Positions 20,450-31,780 of a stretch of DNA of 64,000 nt are shown here, piece after piece; position 1 is the stretch's first letter; every line of letters starts with the position of its first letter. The stretch spans positions 20,055,135 to 20,119,134 of the forward strand of contig NC_135255.1 of assembly GCF_964204865.1 (NCBI RefSeq), written 5' to 3'. This DNA is from Styela clava (lineage: Eukaryota > Chordata > Ascidiacea > Stolidobranchia > Styelidae). The position numbers and the translations under genes were made by a program. The notes under the pieces were generated by a model. That model was not told the origin of the DNA, ran no database searches, and saw nothing but the letters and a program-made list of their open reading frames with translations.

Positions 20450-21655
20450 AAATCACATCTAAGTGATTAGTGTTAGCTACTGTTTTTTATATTCTTTGTA
20501 AACAAACAAAGCTAAAAAGTAAACAAACAAATTTAAAAACTCTAAAACTAGTTTCGGGCATTGCTTTTTGTTTAAAACTTTAAGGAAATGGTTAAATTTC
20601 ACAAAGTTTTCATTTAAAAATTCATAATCTCGAGCATTTGCCTATGATGGTCAGTCATTAAATTACCTCTTTTTAACCAGTTTTACCGAATCAAAATTTC
20701 AGTATGCAGACATGTCGGCTAATATCCTTAACTAACATCTCTTTTTGTCAAACGCTTGAAAATCCAGTTGTGAATATTGTCTGATCTTCGATAACTTTTA
20801 TTTCTTTATGATTACCGTAAGCTTCTTTTAAGGATATCACATTCCCAGATAAGTCTGTAGACGTCGCCCTTACACGTAGCTCCGATATGAATTCCATTCT
20901 TTTTTTATCAAGAACATTGAATAAAATCTTTTCCTGTGTCCATTCCATATACCAGGTTTCCTTCTAAATAATATTGCCGGTACCACATAGATTTGCGATC
21001 AGAGTTCCAGATCAAAGAGTATCCCATCGTTCAACACGTCCGCACCCCACGGTGGTCAGATCCGAATGGACATGTCAGTTCTTACCGGTCACCCCTACCT
21101 GACTAAGCCATTCAAACAGCTATTTCTCTCGTTTTCTTCTTGCAACGATCCCGATAGGAGAGAGATCACAGACGTTAGTCAGTTCTTTATCGTCGGCATC
21201 AATGCCATTCCGGGCGATCGTGCATGAAATTGACAAGCTCTATGACGTGATTGTTATGTCTTAGTGACATAATTTTTGGATGGCATAGTCAGGTGGGGGT
21301 TGTGTCAAAAAAATTTTATGCTACGCTACGTCATGCATCTGAAATATATAACTGTAAGTAAGCATAATTAGTATAATTTATTCATCACCATGTGAAAATT
21401 AAAGATACATTCACAAACAGAAGCAAAGCATTGTTAGGTATACCAGTAATGTAATTTAATTGCCTTATTATCGTCACATACTAATTCTCTCCACATACCT
21501 ACTGCATTGACCCACACAGTCTTTCAAATGCACAGCACTGAAATATTTTTCATTTGCATTATTACAATAGTATTTTAATTAATATTGTGTAATATAGTTA
21601 GTGTCTAATAATATCAAACCTATTGGTGATTGAAAATTTCCACGGAAAAAATAAA
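20450..21655. other. Upstream region of IFT27
   Basis: AT-rich sequence with no recognised exon or transposon terminus. It should contain the IFT27 promoter and possibly a non-coding 5' exon. Confidence 0.35.
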
Positions 21656-22219
21656 ATGGGAGTTCTACGAGCAAAATGTGTCATTGTTGGTGACTGTACT
21701 GTCGGGAAAAGTGCGATTACACAAGTTTTTCACAGCGATGGGACGATGTTTCCAAAAAACTACACGATGACTACGGGAGTCGAGGTTTGTCAAAAAGTCA
21801 TTCCTGTTCGAGAACGTGGTGATTTTGTCGATATTTTTATGTTCGATTCAGCTGGAAAAGATGTTTTTTCTGAAATCTGTGAAAAACATTGGGACGATAT
21901 TGGAATGCTTGCTGTTGTTTTTGATGTTACGGACATCGAGTCGCTTAACCGTGTGAAAAACTGGCGGAATAAAATGAAAGAACATATCAACCCGGAAAAA
22001 AATATTCCGAGCGTTCTCATCGGTAACAAAGTGGATTTGGACCTAAGGCGGCAGGTGACAACAGAGGAAGGTGAAGAACTTGCCGAACAATTGGGAATGA
22101 CGTACTTTGAAGTTTCTGCAAAAGGCAATGAAGGAATTGAAGCACCTTTTCAATATCTTGCTCAAAAGTTTGCAGACCATCATCAAGACTCTCGAGAAAA
22201 TGTACAAATGCTAGAATAA
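21656..22219 (+). CDS. IFT27: Intraflagellar transport protein 27 (Rab-like GTPase)
   Basis: A 187-aa single-exon coding region. The start is chosen because it lines up with the vertebrate N-terminus (short lead, then AKCxxxGD). G1 loop GDCTVGKS at residues 12-19, G3 as DSAGKD at 64-69 (the IFT27-style change from the usual DTAGQ), G4 GNKVDL at 123-128 and G5 SAK at 154-156. The C-terminus lacks prenylation cysteines, as expected for this family. IFT27 pairs with IFT25 in the IFT-B complex and works in ciliary export of BBSome and Hedgehog cargo. The length is almost that of the human protein. AATAAA lies at 22543-22548. Lack of introns in the coding region could be ancestral loss or a retrocopy; no disabling change is seen. 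Confidence 0.92.
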   Translation: MGVLRAKCVIVGDCTVGKSAITQVFHSDGTMFPKNYTMTTGVEVCQKVIPVRERGDFVDIFMFDSAGKDVFSEICEKHWDDIGMLAVVFDVTDIESLNRVKNWRNKMKEHINPEKNIPSVLIGNKVDLDLRRQVTTEEGEELAEQLGMTYFEVSAKGNEGIEAPFQYLAQKFADHHQDSRENVQMLE

Positions 22220-23490
22220 CTGTTTATATCTATTACTTGTAAATAGTACTAATAGTGTCAACTTTGATACGAAACGTTCAATGAACCGGAACTAGACAGC
22301 ACTAGCTCCATTCTCATTCAGACTATTTTATTCTGACCGTTTATGACAAAAAATAAGCTCTTACTGTTATGGTTCTTTGTTTTATTATTTTCTGGGTTAG
22401 AATTAACAAAGCATACCTGCCTAAAGGAATACTGGTATTGTTGATAAAGCGCATAATAATATAGTACTATATTCGTAATAATATGAAGTCGAGTTGGACT
22501 AAACTGAAAAATACATTCATTTTGGTAAAATTCTTTCCCCGAAATAAAATTGGATTAGTTGGAGTTGTCTATAAATGTCAACTCTCAATTTATTATATTG
22601 CATTATAGAATTTAGGAATAATTTTGAAAAGTTTAAGTTATAAAATATGCTTGACCAAAATACCCTCATTTCAATGTTTGAAAAACTGTAAAAAAGAAGA
22701 GATGGTCAAACTATTATTCATCATAACTCTCCTGCATTCCCAAATCAAACTGTAACTTCAATAAGTTCTCTGTAGGACATGACCCTTCTCAGTATATAAT
22801 TTTACTTTCATATTTGTATTAATCATTTATGCAGCTTAGGTGGATAATTGGCTACATCTGGCTGTTTTTTACATGTACAAATTCATATTTGAAGGTTCTA
22901 ATTTTGTTTTCGTCTTTTCTAAATAATTTGTGGATTTTTATGGAATCTTTGTATTGTTTTGTGTTAGAATATTAGGTGCTATACTGTTGTCCCACCACTA
23001 AATTTCTATTTTTCTCAAATTCTGTTTATCTTAGGTTAGGTTAATATAAGTTAGAAATTGTGGGGATGAAATTCGGCTCTCTCTGGCCAGTGCTGGGTTA
23101 TTGCCCTGACTCGAGTTGGATTAGAGTCACTGTTCATAAAAGTGACTCAAGACGTATAATTGATATGTCTTGGGCTCGATTTTCTGTCAGTGGGCTGAGT
23201 TATTGACCCAACTTCAGACTTGAATGACTGACTGATGACTTGTAACTCGAGTATAAGTAGTTAATGAGAAAAGCCATTTTTCCGAAACAACTAGAAAAAT
23301 ACTAACAACAACATAATAACAGATCAGAAACTTAGTGGTGGGACAAAAATACTAGTACGGTACCGGTACTTTATTTTTATGTAGTGCTGTATTTTGGTAA
23401 ATTTATTATTGTGTGAATTTCACTGTATAATTTTTTATGTATATTTTTAGATAAAAGATTTATAATAGTGTAGTAATAGCTAAAATTTTG
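22220..23490. other. 3' flank of IFT27
   Basis: AT-rich; a stretch at 23090-23250 alternates GACTCGAGT/GACTTGA-like words and appears to be a degraded repeat. No gene recognised. Confidence 0.35.
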
Positions 23491-23546
23491 CCATTCAAGT
23501 CTAAGACATCAAAACTGGATTAAACATAATATAGGATAAATACCCA

Positions 23547-23705
23547 ATGGGCAGACCTACACCAACAGCTGAGTAGCGGGGGAAATGCTGGAATTCCTGG
23601 GATAAATATTTCAAATGTTTGGAAGACAATTCGTCTGCAGGAAATAAGGAATCCATTTGCTCAAATTCATATAAAGAGTTTGTTGCAGATTGCCTTCCTG
23701 TTTGG
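23547..23705 (+). pseudogene. COA6 exon-1 copy with a nonsense codon
   Basis: The copy matches exon 1 of the intact COA6 at 34714-34872 over its whole 159 nt without indels. Upstream homology starts near 23490 (AAGACATCAAAACTGGATTAAA). Codon 10 is TAG (23574-23576) where the intact gene has GAG, and an Arg of the CxxxR region reads Trp. The donor GTAAG after GTTTGG is kept, but no second exon follows: a family B MITE begins about 15 bp downstream. This is an incomplete dead copy. Confidence 0.88.
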
Positions 23706-23719
23706 GTAAGAGTTTTGGC

Positions 23720-23929
23720 GCTGCAGAAGTGTGTGTTCCAATATTGCGGTAACTACCGTGATTTTGTTCGCCTACTTTGCCTCAAGTTGTGTAAAGAGAC
23801 TGAAACCTATAGGGGGTTTATTCACTTGTCTAACACAGATAGTACCCGAACTCGTAATAGAACTAAAATAAGGAAAATCTGAACAAAATTATGGCCGAAC
23901 CCAAACCTGGTACACATACTTCGGGAGTA
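23720..23929 (-). mobile_element. MITE B
   Basis: Opens AGAAGTGTGTGTTCCAATATTG, passes through the family B body in reverse (TTGTTCGCCTACTTTGCCTC, ACTAAAATAAGGAAAAT) and closes CCTGGTACACATACTTCGGGAG. It abuts the COA6 pseudo-exon. Confidence 0.75.
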
Positions 23930-24464
23930 CCAGAGTGTCACTGTTTGATTTTCCTTTGAATTTTTACAATTAAAAAACCCATCTCTTACTCGGTGGTTTG
24001 GCGAGCGTATTCCTATTGCTCATCAGGATGCTCCACATCGCTGGAAAAATATTGAAATTCATGAATTTGAATACTTTTAGAACTATAGCTACTGCATCTG
24101 AACCTCATCCAACAGCCCGTATATAAAGAAAACTTATTTTGATCTTGATTAATTTGTTATTGCTATGATAAAATTAAAGTCGCACATAGAATATACACTA
24201 CACTCTAATATTTAAATTGAATATTGTATCAATTTGTATGCTTTGTAGTGCATCATGATAACCAATCTTTAATAAGGCATCATGCTAAGTACATAAGTAT
24301 GTGCTTGTAATGCTAGGTTGATCCACTAGTCATAATGATAAAGACTTTTAGATATAGAATTATGGAAAAAAATATTCAGTCAAATTTTTATTTTGTCATA
24401 TACTAATTACAAAATTCTGATTTGCAGTCTGTCACTGCTCTATTGAGTGTCCATTTTGCTGAGT

Positions 24465-25679
24465 TTATTGGATACATGGCACCTCGTTCTTTTTTTTGCC
24501 CTCAGGCTTGGATTTCACATGTTTAACCTGGCCACCATGAAATGATGGTTTCACCAGGTAAAAATCCTTGGTGAGACTGGACTCGTAGATGCTCATTGAC
24601 TTGCAGTCGTTCATGTCTACTACACCTCTCCTATTCATCATTTCAAGATTAACTTTTGTGAGCATATCTGTGACATGCCTCAGGCGGTAGTAATCCATAA
24701 AGACATTGAAAATGGACTGAATAAACCAAGATCCATTTTCATCCTTAAACGACTTTTGGTTTGCAAGCGCTGGATAAGCTGTGACGACGTCACTTGTTGT
24801 GGGCATCAGTGGATCTATTGGCCTTAGATTAGGAACAGCATCAGGAGTAACGTTACTTCCCCTCAACACGCCTCCATTAATTTCTTCTCCTCGGCAGTAT
24901 TGAAGGATGAAAAGCTTGGGTATATCTTGCAAGTTTTGAGCAGCATTGTTGTCAAACAATTTTTGTATTTCATCCACCTTGATAGGGTTATCATCGTTTC
25001 CCCACAGAACTTCTTGGTAGCTCGCAGTTTGACCTTGTTCAGATACTTTTCTCATCCCTCCATGAGTACTTATCACCACCACCACATAATCGTACCCTCG
25101 AGAGCTACCAAGCTTCCTGAGCAGATCTCTCATTTCAGCAGCACTTTTGTCTTTGTGGACCCTTCCATCTAGCAGGGTGCATCCTATGGTATCTCTCCAC
25201 AGTTCCTCCATAAGTTCCACATCTTTATGACAAGCGGGTGTTCTATGATGTTGTTCATCAAATGAAGTACCCGTAAACGAATTGCTTATGATCAGAACGA
25301 GACCTTTTTTTGCTGTGACTTTATAACTCTCAAAGTCCAAGCATCTTTCGTATCCACGGGCTTGAAAGTTGTCAAGATCAGCAGCTGGTTGCACTATTCG
25401 TCCTGGATTTTCAGCTATTGATTGGTTCGCCCCTTCTTGCTCACCACAAAAAAATTTATGCTTCAAAGTAATCAATGCTTGTAGTGAGTTTCCACTGCTA
25501 TCATTTTGATCCTGCCATGCCATAACCGACTTGAACTTACGTTCTAGGAAATCGGTTCCCCACTTGTCTTCAAGTTCAGCCATCTTATTCTCATCCAAGC
25601 CAAGTTTTACTCGAGAGAATTCTCTCCATTGTGCTTTGTTGAATTTTTCTGTTACTCTATAGATGTCTCTCCTTTCCAT
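24465..25679 (-). CDS. Death-fold caspase A
   Basis: A single-exon, 404-aa caspase. Residues 1-80 form a death-domain-like helical module (Trp18, KLGLDENKM, a second Trp at 40), which in initiator caspases mediates recruitment to adaptors. The protease part follows: KKGLVLIISNSF at 124-135, HRTPACHKDV at 145-154 in place of the usual R-x-G-T-x-x-D, catalytic His206 in ISTHGG, and Cys262 in QYCRG. The p10 part has FKDENGSWFIQSIF in the substrate pocket and ends near FYLVKP before a basic tail. A polyadenylation signal is at 24387-24392 (- strand). Caspase B at 30617 is its close duplicate, including upstream sequence. Likely an apoptotic or inflammatory initiator protease. Confidence 0.88.
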   Translation of the reverse strand: MERRDIYRVTEKFNKAQWREFSRVKLGLDENKMAELEDKWGTDFLERKFKSVMAWQDQNDSSGNSLQALITLKHKFFCGEQEGANQSIAENPGRIVQPAADLDNFQARGYERCLDFESYKVTAKKGLVLIISNSFTGTSFDEQHHRTPACHKDVELMEELWRDTIGCTLLDGRVHKDKSAAEMRDLLRKLGSSRGYDYVVVVISTHGGMRKVSEQGQTASYQEVLWGNDDNPIKVDEIQKLFDNNAAQNLQDIPKLFILQYCRGEEINGGVLRGSNVTPDAVPNLRPIDPLMPTTSDVVTAYPALANQKSFKDENGSWFIQSIFNVFMDYYRLRHVTDMLTKVNLEMMNRRGVVDMNDCKSMSIYESSLTKDFYLVKPSFHGGQVKHVKSKPEGKKKNEVPCIQ

Positions 25680-26059
25680 GATACATTGAATAACAGAGTT
25701 GTAAATTTTACCACAAACTTCAAATGAAAATATTTTGTTTCAAATTAGCACAAACTGCCGCCGCCAGAAGCTCACTAAGTGTCTGTCCTTCAACTACTCC
25801 CTGTTGTGACTATATATTTGCATTTTATTGGTCATATCATAATATCATTAAAAATTAATTTATGATAAATTAAGGTAGGCCATGCAGGATTATATTAATA
25901 TTGTGTATGAACACATTGTTATATTTTTTTTATTTAACTCTGATCTGAGCTTGATGTTGCCATGAACCTGGTTTATTTTTTTCATAATTACTGCATACAG
26001 GGAAGTATCTGCACCAGGAAATGATTTAAAAACTGAGTGCAATCAAGTGAGCAGGTCTA

Positions 26060-27490
26060 ATGACTCAATGGGTTATAATAGGGTTGTGCAACCTGCGGCC
26101 CGCACGGAAAAATTGTGCCAGGGGTCACCAAACTACAGCGGCGTCCTTCCATTTGACCCGAAATAACAACAAAACATGGCGAATTTTTTCCAAGGGATGT
26201 TTCCCCGAGCATCGACTTCCTTGTTCATTTCGTAACATTGGCCAATCAGCATGATGCAAAAAGTGACGTAACAATAGACCCTTTCGCATCCACTCAGACA
26301 CTTTTGTCACTAGGACAAATTTTTATTCATGGTTTTTTCAAACAATACCTCGTTTTCGCGTTTTTTAGTTCCTTAGTTTTTGGTCGTGATTCCAAAATTA
26401 AGTATAAATCAAATATGTCAATGACCATGACCAAGTTATGACCATGCATGGAATGGATAGTTACATGTCACTGGGCAATAGGAGAGACCTTTTTACAGCA
26501 AAGAAAGCGATAGAAACATGTTTTTGTTTGCCGCATAAAAAACGCGGTGCAAAGGTGGTCGCGAGGCGCATTATGTACCAAATTTTAATGATTTGTAAAT
26601 TGGCCGAAAAACTCTTCGAACAATTTGCGATTCGATTCGATTTCTAATATTTGGTTCGCTTGGACAGCCCTACCGGTATATATATATGCCAAAGTTAATT
26701 TCAAAATTTTCTATCTCCTTTTAAATAATGAAGTTGGCTTATAAGCCTGAAAATCTCTCTCTAACGGGCATGGATTGCTAGGCCTCCTACATAATTCCGT
26801 AACTATTTTTCAAAACAATACATTCGCCACAGTTATTCCATCACAAACAAGGATTCCCCAGTCATTTGCTGGTCTTATGGTTCATTTAATATGTGGCAAT
26901 TTATGGTTATAATCTCTGTTCTCTGCTAATTCGCCGAATTCATATGGTCTCACAATAAATAACAGTAATTTTGAAGCACAGAAATTCCCAATTTGGTAAA
27001 TTGGATATTAGAACATTGGGTGTCACTGCTCGATAACAGTTTTTGGTTTCCATGGCTTGCCCTTCCCAGTAAAACGTAAATACCATTTTCCATGGCGTCT
27101 GCCCTTCCCAGTAAAACGTAAATACCATTTTTTTTAAATTTTTTGCATAATTTTTTTCAATGGTTGGAAAAAATAAGCTTGACTTGTTTATTGGTAACAA
27201 GTAATGAACCAGCATGGAATATTTTGATATATTGTGTGAAACATGTACTATTTCGATAACAATTCTAAATCAAAAATTTCAAAATGAGAATTGGGCACAA
27301 GTGTGGGTTCCTGTGATTCTCAAACTTTTATGAACTACAGCCCCCGTCCAAAGACTCAATATTCTGTGGCCCCTGCTTTTCACTATTAAAAACTATTCTT
27401 GTTTTACGAGTTTCCTTGAGTTATTTCAATCGCCACGTTCAATAATAAAAATACAAGTATGACTGTATTAGAATAAATACATTGCAGCCA
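26060..27490. other. Repeat-rich region left of the tandem duplication
   Basis: Contains hAT-like left ends (GGGTTGTGCAACCTGCGGCCCG near 26083, CCAGGGGTCACCAAAC near 26119), a MITE E fragment (26186-26330) and a fragment resembling a hAT end at 27312-27345. No exon recognised. Confidence 0.45.
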
Positions 27491-27496
27491 AAGAAT

Positions 27497-28341
27497 TTAC
27501 CGGTATTAATGTCATGGCTATTGCCTATTGATACCTTGTGGAAACCTTTCCATAGTATGTGAACCAAGATGGCTGACACCGGAACGTAGTATATGTACCA
27601 GATTATGGTCAGGCTGTAATTTATTCCAATTTTCCTTAATAAATTTGACTCAGGTATAGGCTTTGTAACGCTCGACTTCCGTGATTGACTCAACTTGGTT
27701 CGCAACTCTTGAACTCAGGGTCCTGTATCAAACCCTATTTGTTTAACCTTGAATTTTTAAAACAGCAATGTCGGCATAGTTAGGTCCAAAATCTCATTCT
27801 TTTGGCACTTGTGAATTTCAATTAGCAATTTCGTTCCTGAGGGGATGCATGTGACTTTGTAAAATATTTCGCTTGTGTCTCGCTTCCCATTTTTGTTGTG
27901 TACTGGTAACTTCAGTGTATGTTGGCGCAGATATAAATTTAAAATTAGGACAAAGAATTATACAGTTAATTTAGTTTACCAGTATTAATGCAATGTCATG
28001 GCTATTGATACCTAGTGGAAACCTTAGTATTCACATAGTATGTGAACCAAGATGGCTGACACCGGAACGTAGTATATGTACCAGATTATGGTTAGGCTGT
28101 AATTTATTCCAATTTTCCTTTATAAATTTGACTCAGGTATAAGCTTTGCAACGCTCGACCTCCGTGATTGACTCAACTTGGTTCACGACTCTTGAACTTA
28201 GGGTCCTGTATCAAACCCTATTTGTTTAACCTCGAATTTTTAAATCAGCAATGTCAGCATAGTTGGGTCCAAAATCTCATTCTTTTGGCACTTGTGAATT
28301 TCAATTAGCAATTTCGTTCCTGAGGGGATGCATGTGACTTT
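27497..28341. repeat. Tandem duplication, period about 479 bp
   Basis: Units 27497-27860 and 27976-28341 match closely from TTACCxGTATTAATG through to GGGGATGCATGTGACTTTG. Each includes a partial family A MITE (CAAGATGGCTGACACCGGAACG). The 91-bp segment described separately lies between them. Confidence 0.8.
27862..27952. repeat. 91-bp segment identical to 29548-29638
   Basis: From AAATATTTCGCTTGTGTCTC to AAATTTAAAATTAGGACA both copies read the same at every base, while the flanks differ. The partner lies about 1.7 kb to the right. Confidence 0.85.
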
Positions 28342-28379
28342 GCTTCGATCTGCCATATAGGAAAGATAGGATAGGATTA

Positions 28380-28690
28380 ACATATTTATCCCGGCGAGAG
28401 GAAAGTTGATAAGACGGCCTAATCATACGACGAACCACGGCTTGTCCTCTGGTTACCAGTCCTAGTCGGGTATGGGATTATTTAGTCAGTTACGTTATTT
28501 GTTTACAGAAGCATGGACTTGGTGGTGGAGAAAGCCGTTCCCGACCAGTGGTTACGTGAACCACCCTATGACGGCGAGGTGTCCAGCAATCCTCTTGCAC
28601 ATAACCATCCCACATGGGATTCGAACCTGCGAACCAACGCAGAGTAATTAGGGGTTTGGTGGCGAGCATATTCTTAATGCATAGCACGAT
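28380..28690 (-). repeat. tRNA-derived SINE, family 1
   Basis: Tail TTAACATATTTATCCCGGCGAGAGG first, then CACGGCTTGTCCTCTGGTTACCAG, then the tRNA head with ATGGGATTCGAACCTGCG on the + strand. A remnant of the same insertion (GGTTTGGCGAGCGTATTCC) seems to persist in the duplicated segment at about 23990-24030. Confidence 0.8.
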
Positions 28691-28865
28691 GCACCTCACG
28701 TCGAGGAAATACTCATATTTATGAATTCGAATACTTTTCAATAACTTCTGCAACTTTCCCCACAGCCCGTATAAAAAGAAAACATCTTATAATCTTGATT
28801 AATTTTTTATTGCTATGATAAAATTAAAGTCACACATAGAATGTGCAACTCATTACACTATAAAG

Positions 28866-29176
28866 CAGGGGTGGGCAATTACTTTTCTGAGTGGGCCGGT
28901 TAAAGATAATGCACTTGATTACTGGGCCAGAGTCCCAAAGCTCAATATGAGAAAATTATAAATAAAAACAGTTTATTTACAAGAGATCGTCCAACAACCA
29001 GGCTAACGTTTATTGGTAAAAGAAGCACAATGTAACAATATGACATGATTTTCATCAATATTTTCAATGCAAATTTATATTCTTAATAACTATAGGCGAA
29101 ATTTCAGCAGACACAATTAGGCTGGATGAAATGGTAGGCCGGATCCGGCCTGTGGGCTATATTTTGCCCACCCCCG
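28866..29176. mobile_element. hAT-type element (311 bp)
   Basis: Ends CAGGGGTGGGCAATTAC and TTTTGCCCACCCCCG with target duplication CTATAAAG/CTCTAAAG (28858-28865, 29177-29184; 7 of 8). GGGCCGG motifs lie inside both ends. It interrupts sequence that is continuous in the duplicate near 24210. Confidence 0.85.
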
Positions 29177-29289
29177 CTCTAAAGTTTACATCAAATATTC
29201 TCATTGCATGCTTGGGTAGTGCATCATGATAACAAAACTTCAAAGCATCAGGCTATGTATATAAGTATGCTTGTGATAATGAGATGTCT

Positions 29290-30600
29290 AACTATTAGCA
29301 ATGGAAACTTTTTGAAGAAATTATAAAATGAAATGTTAAAATCACTTCAAATAATAGCTAAACAATTTGTAATCATCATCGATACCGGGTTTCCCGAAAG
29401 CGCTGTTAATTGGAGAGAAGACAAATTTGAAAACAAAGGATGGGACTAATTGCACATTGCTTTTTGATTGGTTCATGCTGAATAGCGTAATATGTCTGGA
29501 AATATGGCATTTGACTACTTAGAGATAAATATTCATGTCGCAAAAACAAATATTTCGCTTGTGTCTCGCTTCCCATTTTTGTTGTGTACTGGTAACTTCA
29601 GTGTATGTTGGCGCAGATATAAATTTAAAATTAGGACATGGATTGGGTTAAATCTTACCACCATATCGACACCTCAAAACCAAACAGTGCTTCACTTTTC
29701 CAAAAAATGACATTTTTCAATTGCTGATTTTCCTGGACTTAGCTCTACATTTTGGTCTATTTGCCTTAACTCTAGGTCTAGGTGCTCTAGATCTCAAGAC
29801 AGCTATGGACATAACCCTGCTTTTTTAAGGGCATTTGAGAACTAAACAGAGCTGTGTCTACTATAGTTGACTTAGCTCTGGATAACTGCATTGTAAGTTG
29901 GGGCTAAGTCCGTTTTTTGGACATAGCTCCTCTCAAAAAATATAATACAAAGCGCTAAGTCCATACCAGCCTCTATAATAACATAATAAAGGGGGCCCCA
30001 AGTCCAATAAAATTGTTTCTGGTCCAGAAAATTGAGAGCCAAAAAGGGTTGAGTCCAAAAAAAACCCCCCCAAAAAAAAATTGAGGCGGAACACAAATTT
30101 TTTTATACCATCTAAATATGGCCTTCATTGTAACTTTGGTGGATCATAGAAACTAGACATCCTCGATGTAAGGTATTAGAGAAATAAAAAAAAGAAACAA
30201 AAAAAAAACGTTTTTTTGCGTTTTCCTCAAAACTAGAAAAATGGACTTATCCCAATTTGGATTTCATGCGTCGATATATATCCACTTAAAATAAGCGCCT
30301 ATGGACAAGGTCAAGACTTGTCGGTTTTCGAAAAAATCTGGCATATGATTTTAAAGATTTGGATTCAAATTTTACAATATTCAAAAACATATGTCAAGTG
30401 AAGTGAATCTAATGATTTTTACATTTGCTGCATCAGTGTTAAATACTAGTTGTGAAATCCTAAATTATGCAAATGAATAATATAGAGTACACTATTCATA
30501 AACTGCTGCTCTGAAAAATGTTCATACTACGGATTACATATCTAAATATTATATATAATAATTATAGTCTGTAATTTTTGAGCTTTTTCTTTTTTACTTC
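29290..30600. other. Region downstream (3') of caspase B
   Basis: Holds the second copy of the 91-bp segment (29548-29638), a stretch with repeated GGACTTAGCTC/CTAAGTCC words at 29740-30070, and a low-complexity A/T stretch at 30185-30230. No gene recognised. Confidence 0.4.
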
Positions 30601-30616
30601 TTTCTATTTGACTCGT

Positions 30617-31780
30617 TCACGCCGTGCTAGGAGGAGTCTGCGGATCAACCAAGTAGAAACGTTTGGTGAGACTAGACTCATAGATGCTCATTGACTTGCA
30701 GTCATTCAAGTCTATTTCGCCTCTCTTGTTCATCATTTCAAGATTGACATCTGTGAGCATATCTGTAACATGCTTTTGACGGTAGCCATCTTTGAAGACT
30801 TTAAAAATGGTCTGAATGAACCAAGATCCATCATCATTTTTAAAAGCCTTCTGGTTTTCATGCGTTGGATATGCTGTGAGGACGTCACTTGTTGTGGGCA
30901 TCAGTGAATCTATTGGAATTAGAGGCATATCATCTAATTCGTGAGGGCCGGCATCACCACTAACTTCAATTTCCCTTTTCACTCCTCGATTAACTTCTTT
31001 TCCTCTGCAGTATTGAAGGATGAAAAGCTTGGGTATGCCTTGTAAATTTCGAGCAGCATCATTGTCAAAAAGAGACTGTATTTCCTTTGCTCGGATATGT
31101 TTGTTGTCATTTCCTAACAGAACTTCTTGATAACTCACAAATGTTTGATTTCCGATTTTATTTTCCTCTGGAATCATCTCTCCATGTGTACTTATCACCA
31201 CCACCATGTAATCATACCCGGGTGACTTACCAAGCTTCCTGAGCAGATCTCTCATTTCAGCAGCACTTTTGTCTCGATGAGATCTTCCTTCTAGCAGTGT
31301 GCATCCTATGGTATCTCTCCACAGTTTTTCCATACTTTCAACATCTTTATGGCATGCAGGTGTTCTATGACCTTTTTCAGCGAAGGAGGTAAACGAATTG
31401 CTTATGATCAGAACGAGACCTTTTTTTGCTGTGAGTTTATAGCTCTCGGAGTATCTTATGTATCTAGGGGTTGGCAAGTTGTCAACGTCAGCAGCGGATT
31501 GGATTGCTTGTTCGGCTTTTGTTTTAGTCTTGTTTTCCTGCTCACCACAATAAAAATCTCTTTTCCATGACATCAGTTGCTGCAATAAGTCTCCTTTTCT
31601 ATCAGTTTGATCTTCCCATGCTATTACCGTCTTGAACTTTTGTTGTTTAAAGTCGTCTCTCCATCTATCCTCGAGTTCATCCATCTTTTGCTCATCTAAA
31701 TCGAGTTTCAGTCGACTAAAATCTCTCCATTGTTCTTTACTGAACTTGTCAATTACTCTATAGATGTCTACTCTGTTCAT
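30617..31780 (-). CDS. Death-fold caspase B
   Basis: A single-exon, 387-aa duplicate of caspase A. The same layout: a death-domain-like module (residues 1-80, KLDLDEQKM), KKGLVLIISNSF, HRTPACHKDV, catalytic His199 in ISTHGE and Cys258 in QYCRG, then FKNDDGSWFIQTIF and a C-terminus near RFYLVDP. Differences lie mostly in the linker after the death fold, in the insert after the catalytic His and in the interdomain linker; it also lacks caspase A's basic tail. About 300 bp upstream of the ATG still matches caspase A's upstream region (CTTCAAATTAGCACAAACTG), so the promoter was copied too. No disabling change is visible, so both copies look functional. Confidence 0.88.
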   Translation of the reverse strand: MNRVDIYRVIDKFSKEQWRDFSRLKLDLDEQKMDELEDRWRDDFKQQKFKTVIAWEDQTDRKGDLLQQLMSWKRDFYCGEQENKTKTKAEQAIQSAADVDNLPTPRYIRYSESYKLTAKKGLVLIISNSFTSFAEKGHRTPACHKDVESMEKLWRDTIGCTLLEGRSHRDKSAAEMRDLLRKLGKSPGYDYMVVVISTHGEMIPEENKIGNQTFVSYQEVLLGNDNKHIRAKEIQSLFDNDAARNLQGIPKLFILQYCRGKEVNRGVKREIEVSGDAGPHELDDMPLIPIDSLMPTTSDVLTAYPTHENQKAFKNDDGSWFIQTIFKVFKDGYRQKHVTDMLTDVNLEMMNKRGEIDLNDCKSMSIYESSLTKRFYLVDPQTPPSTA

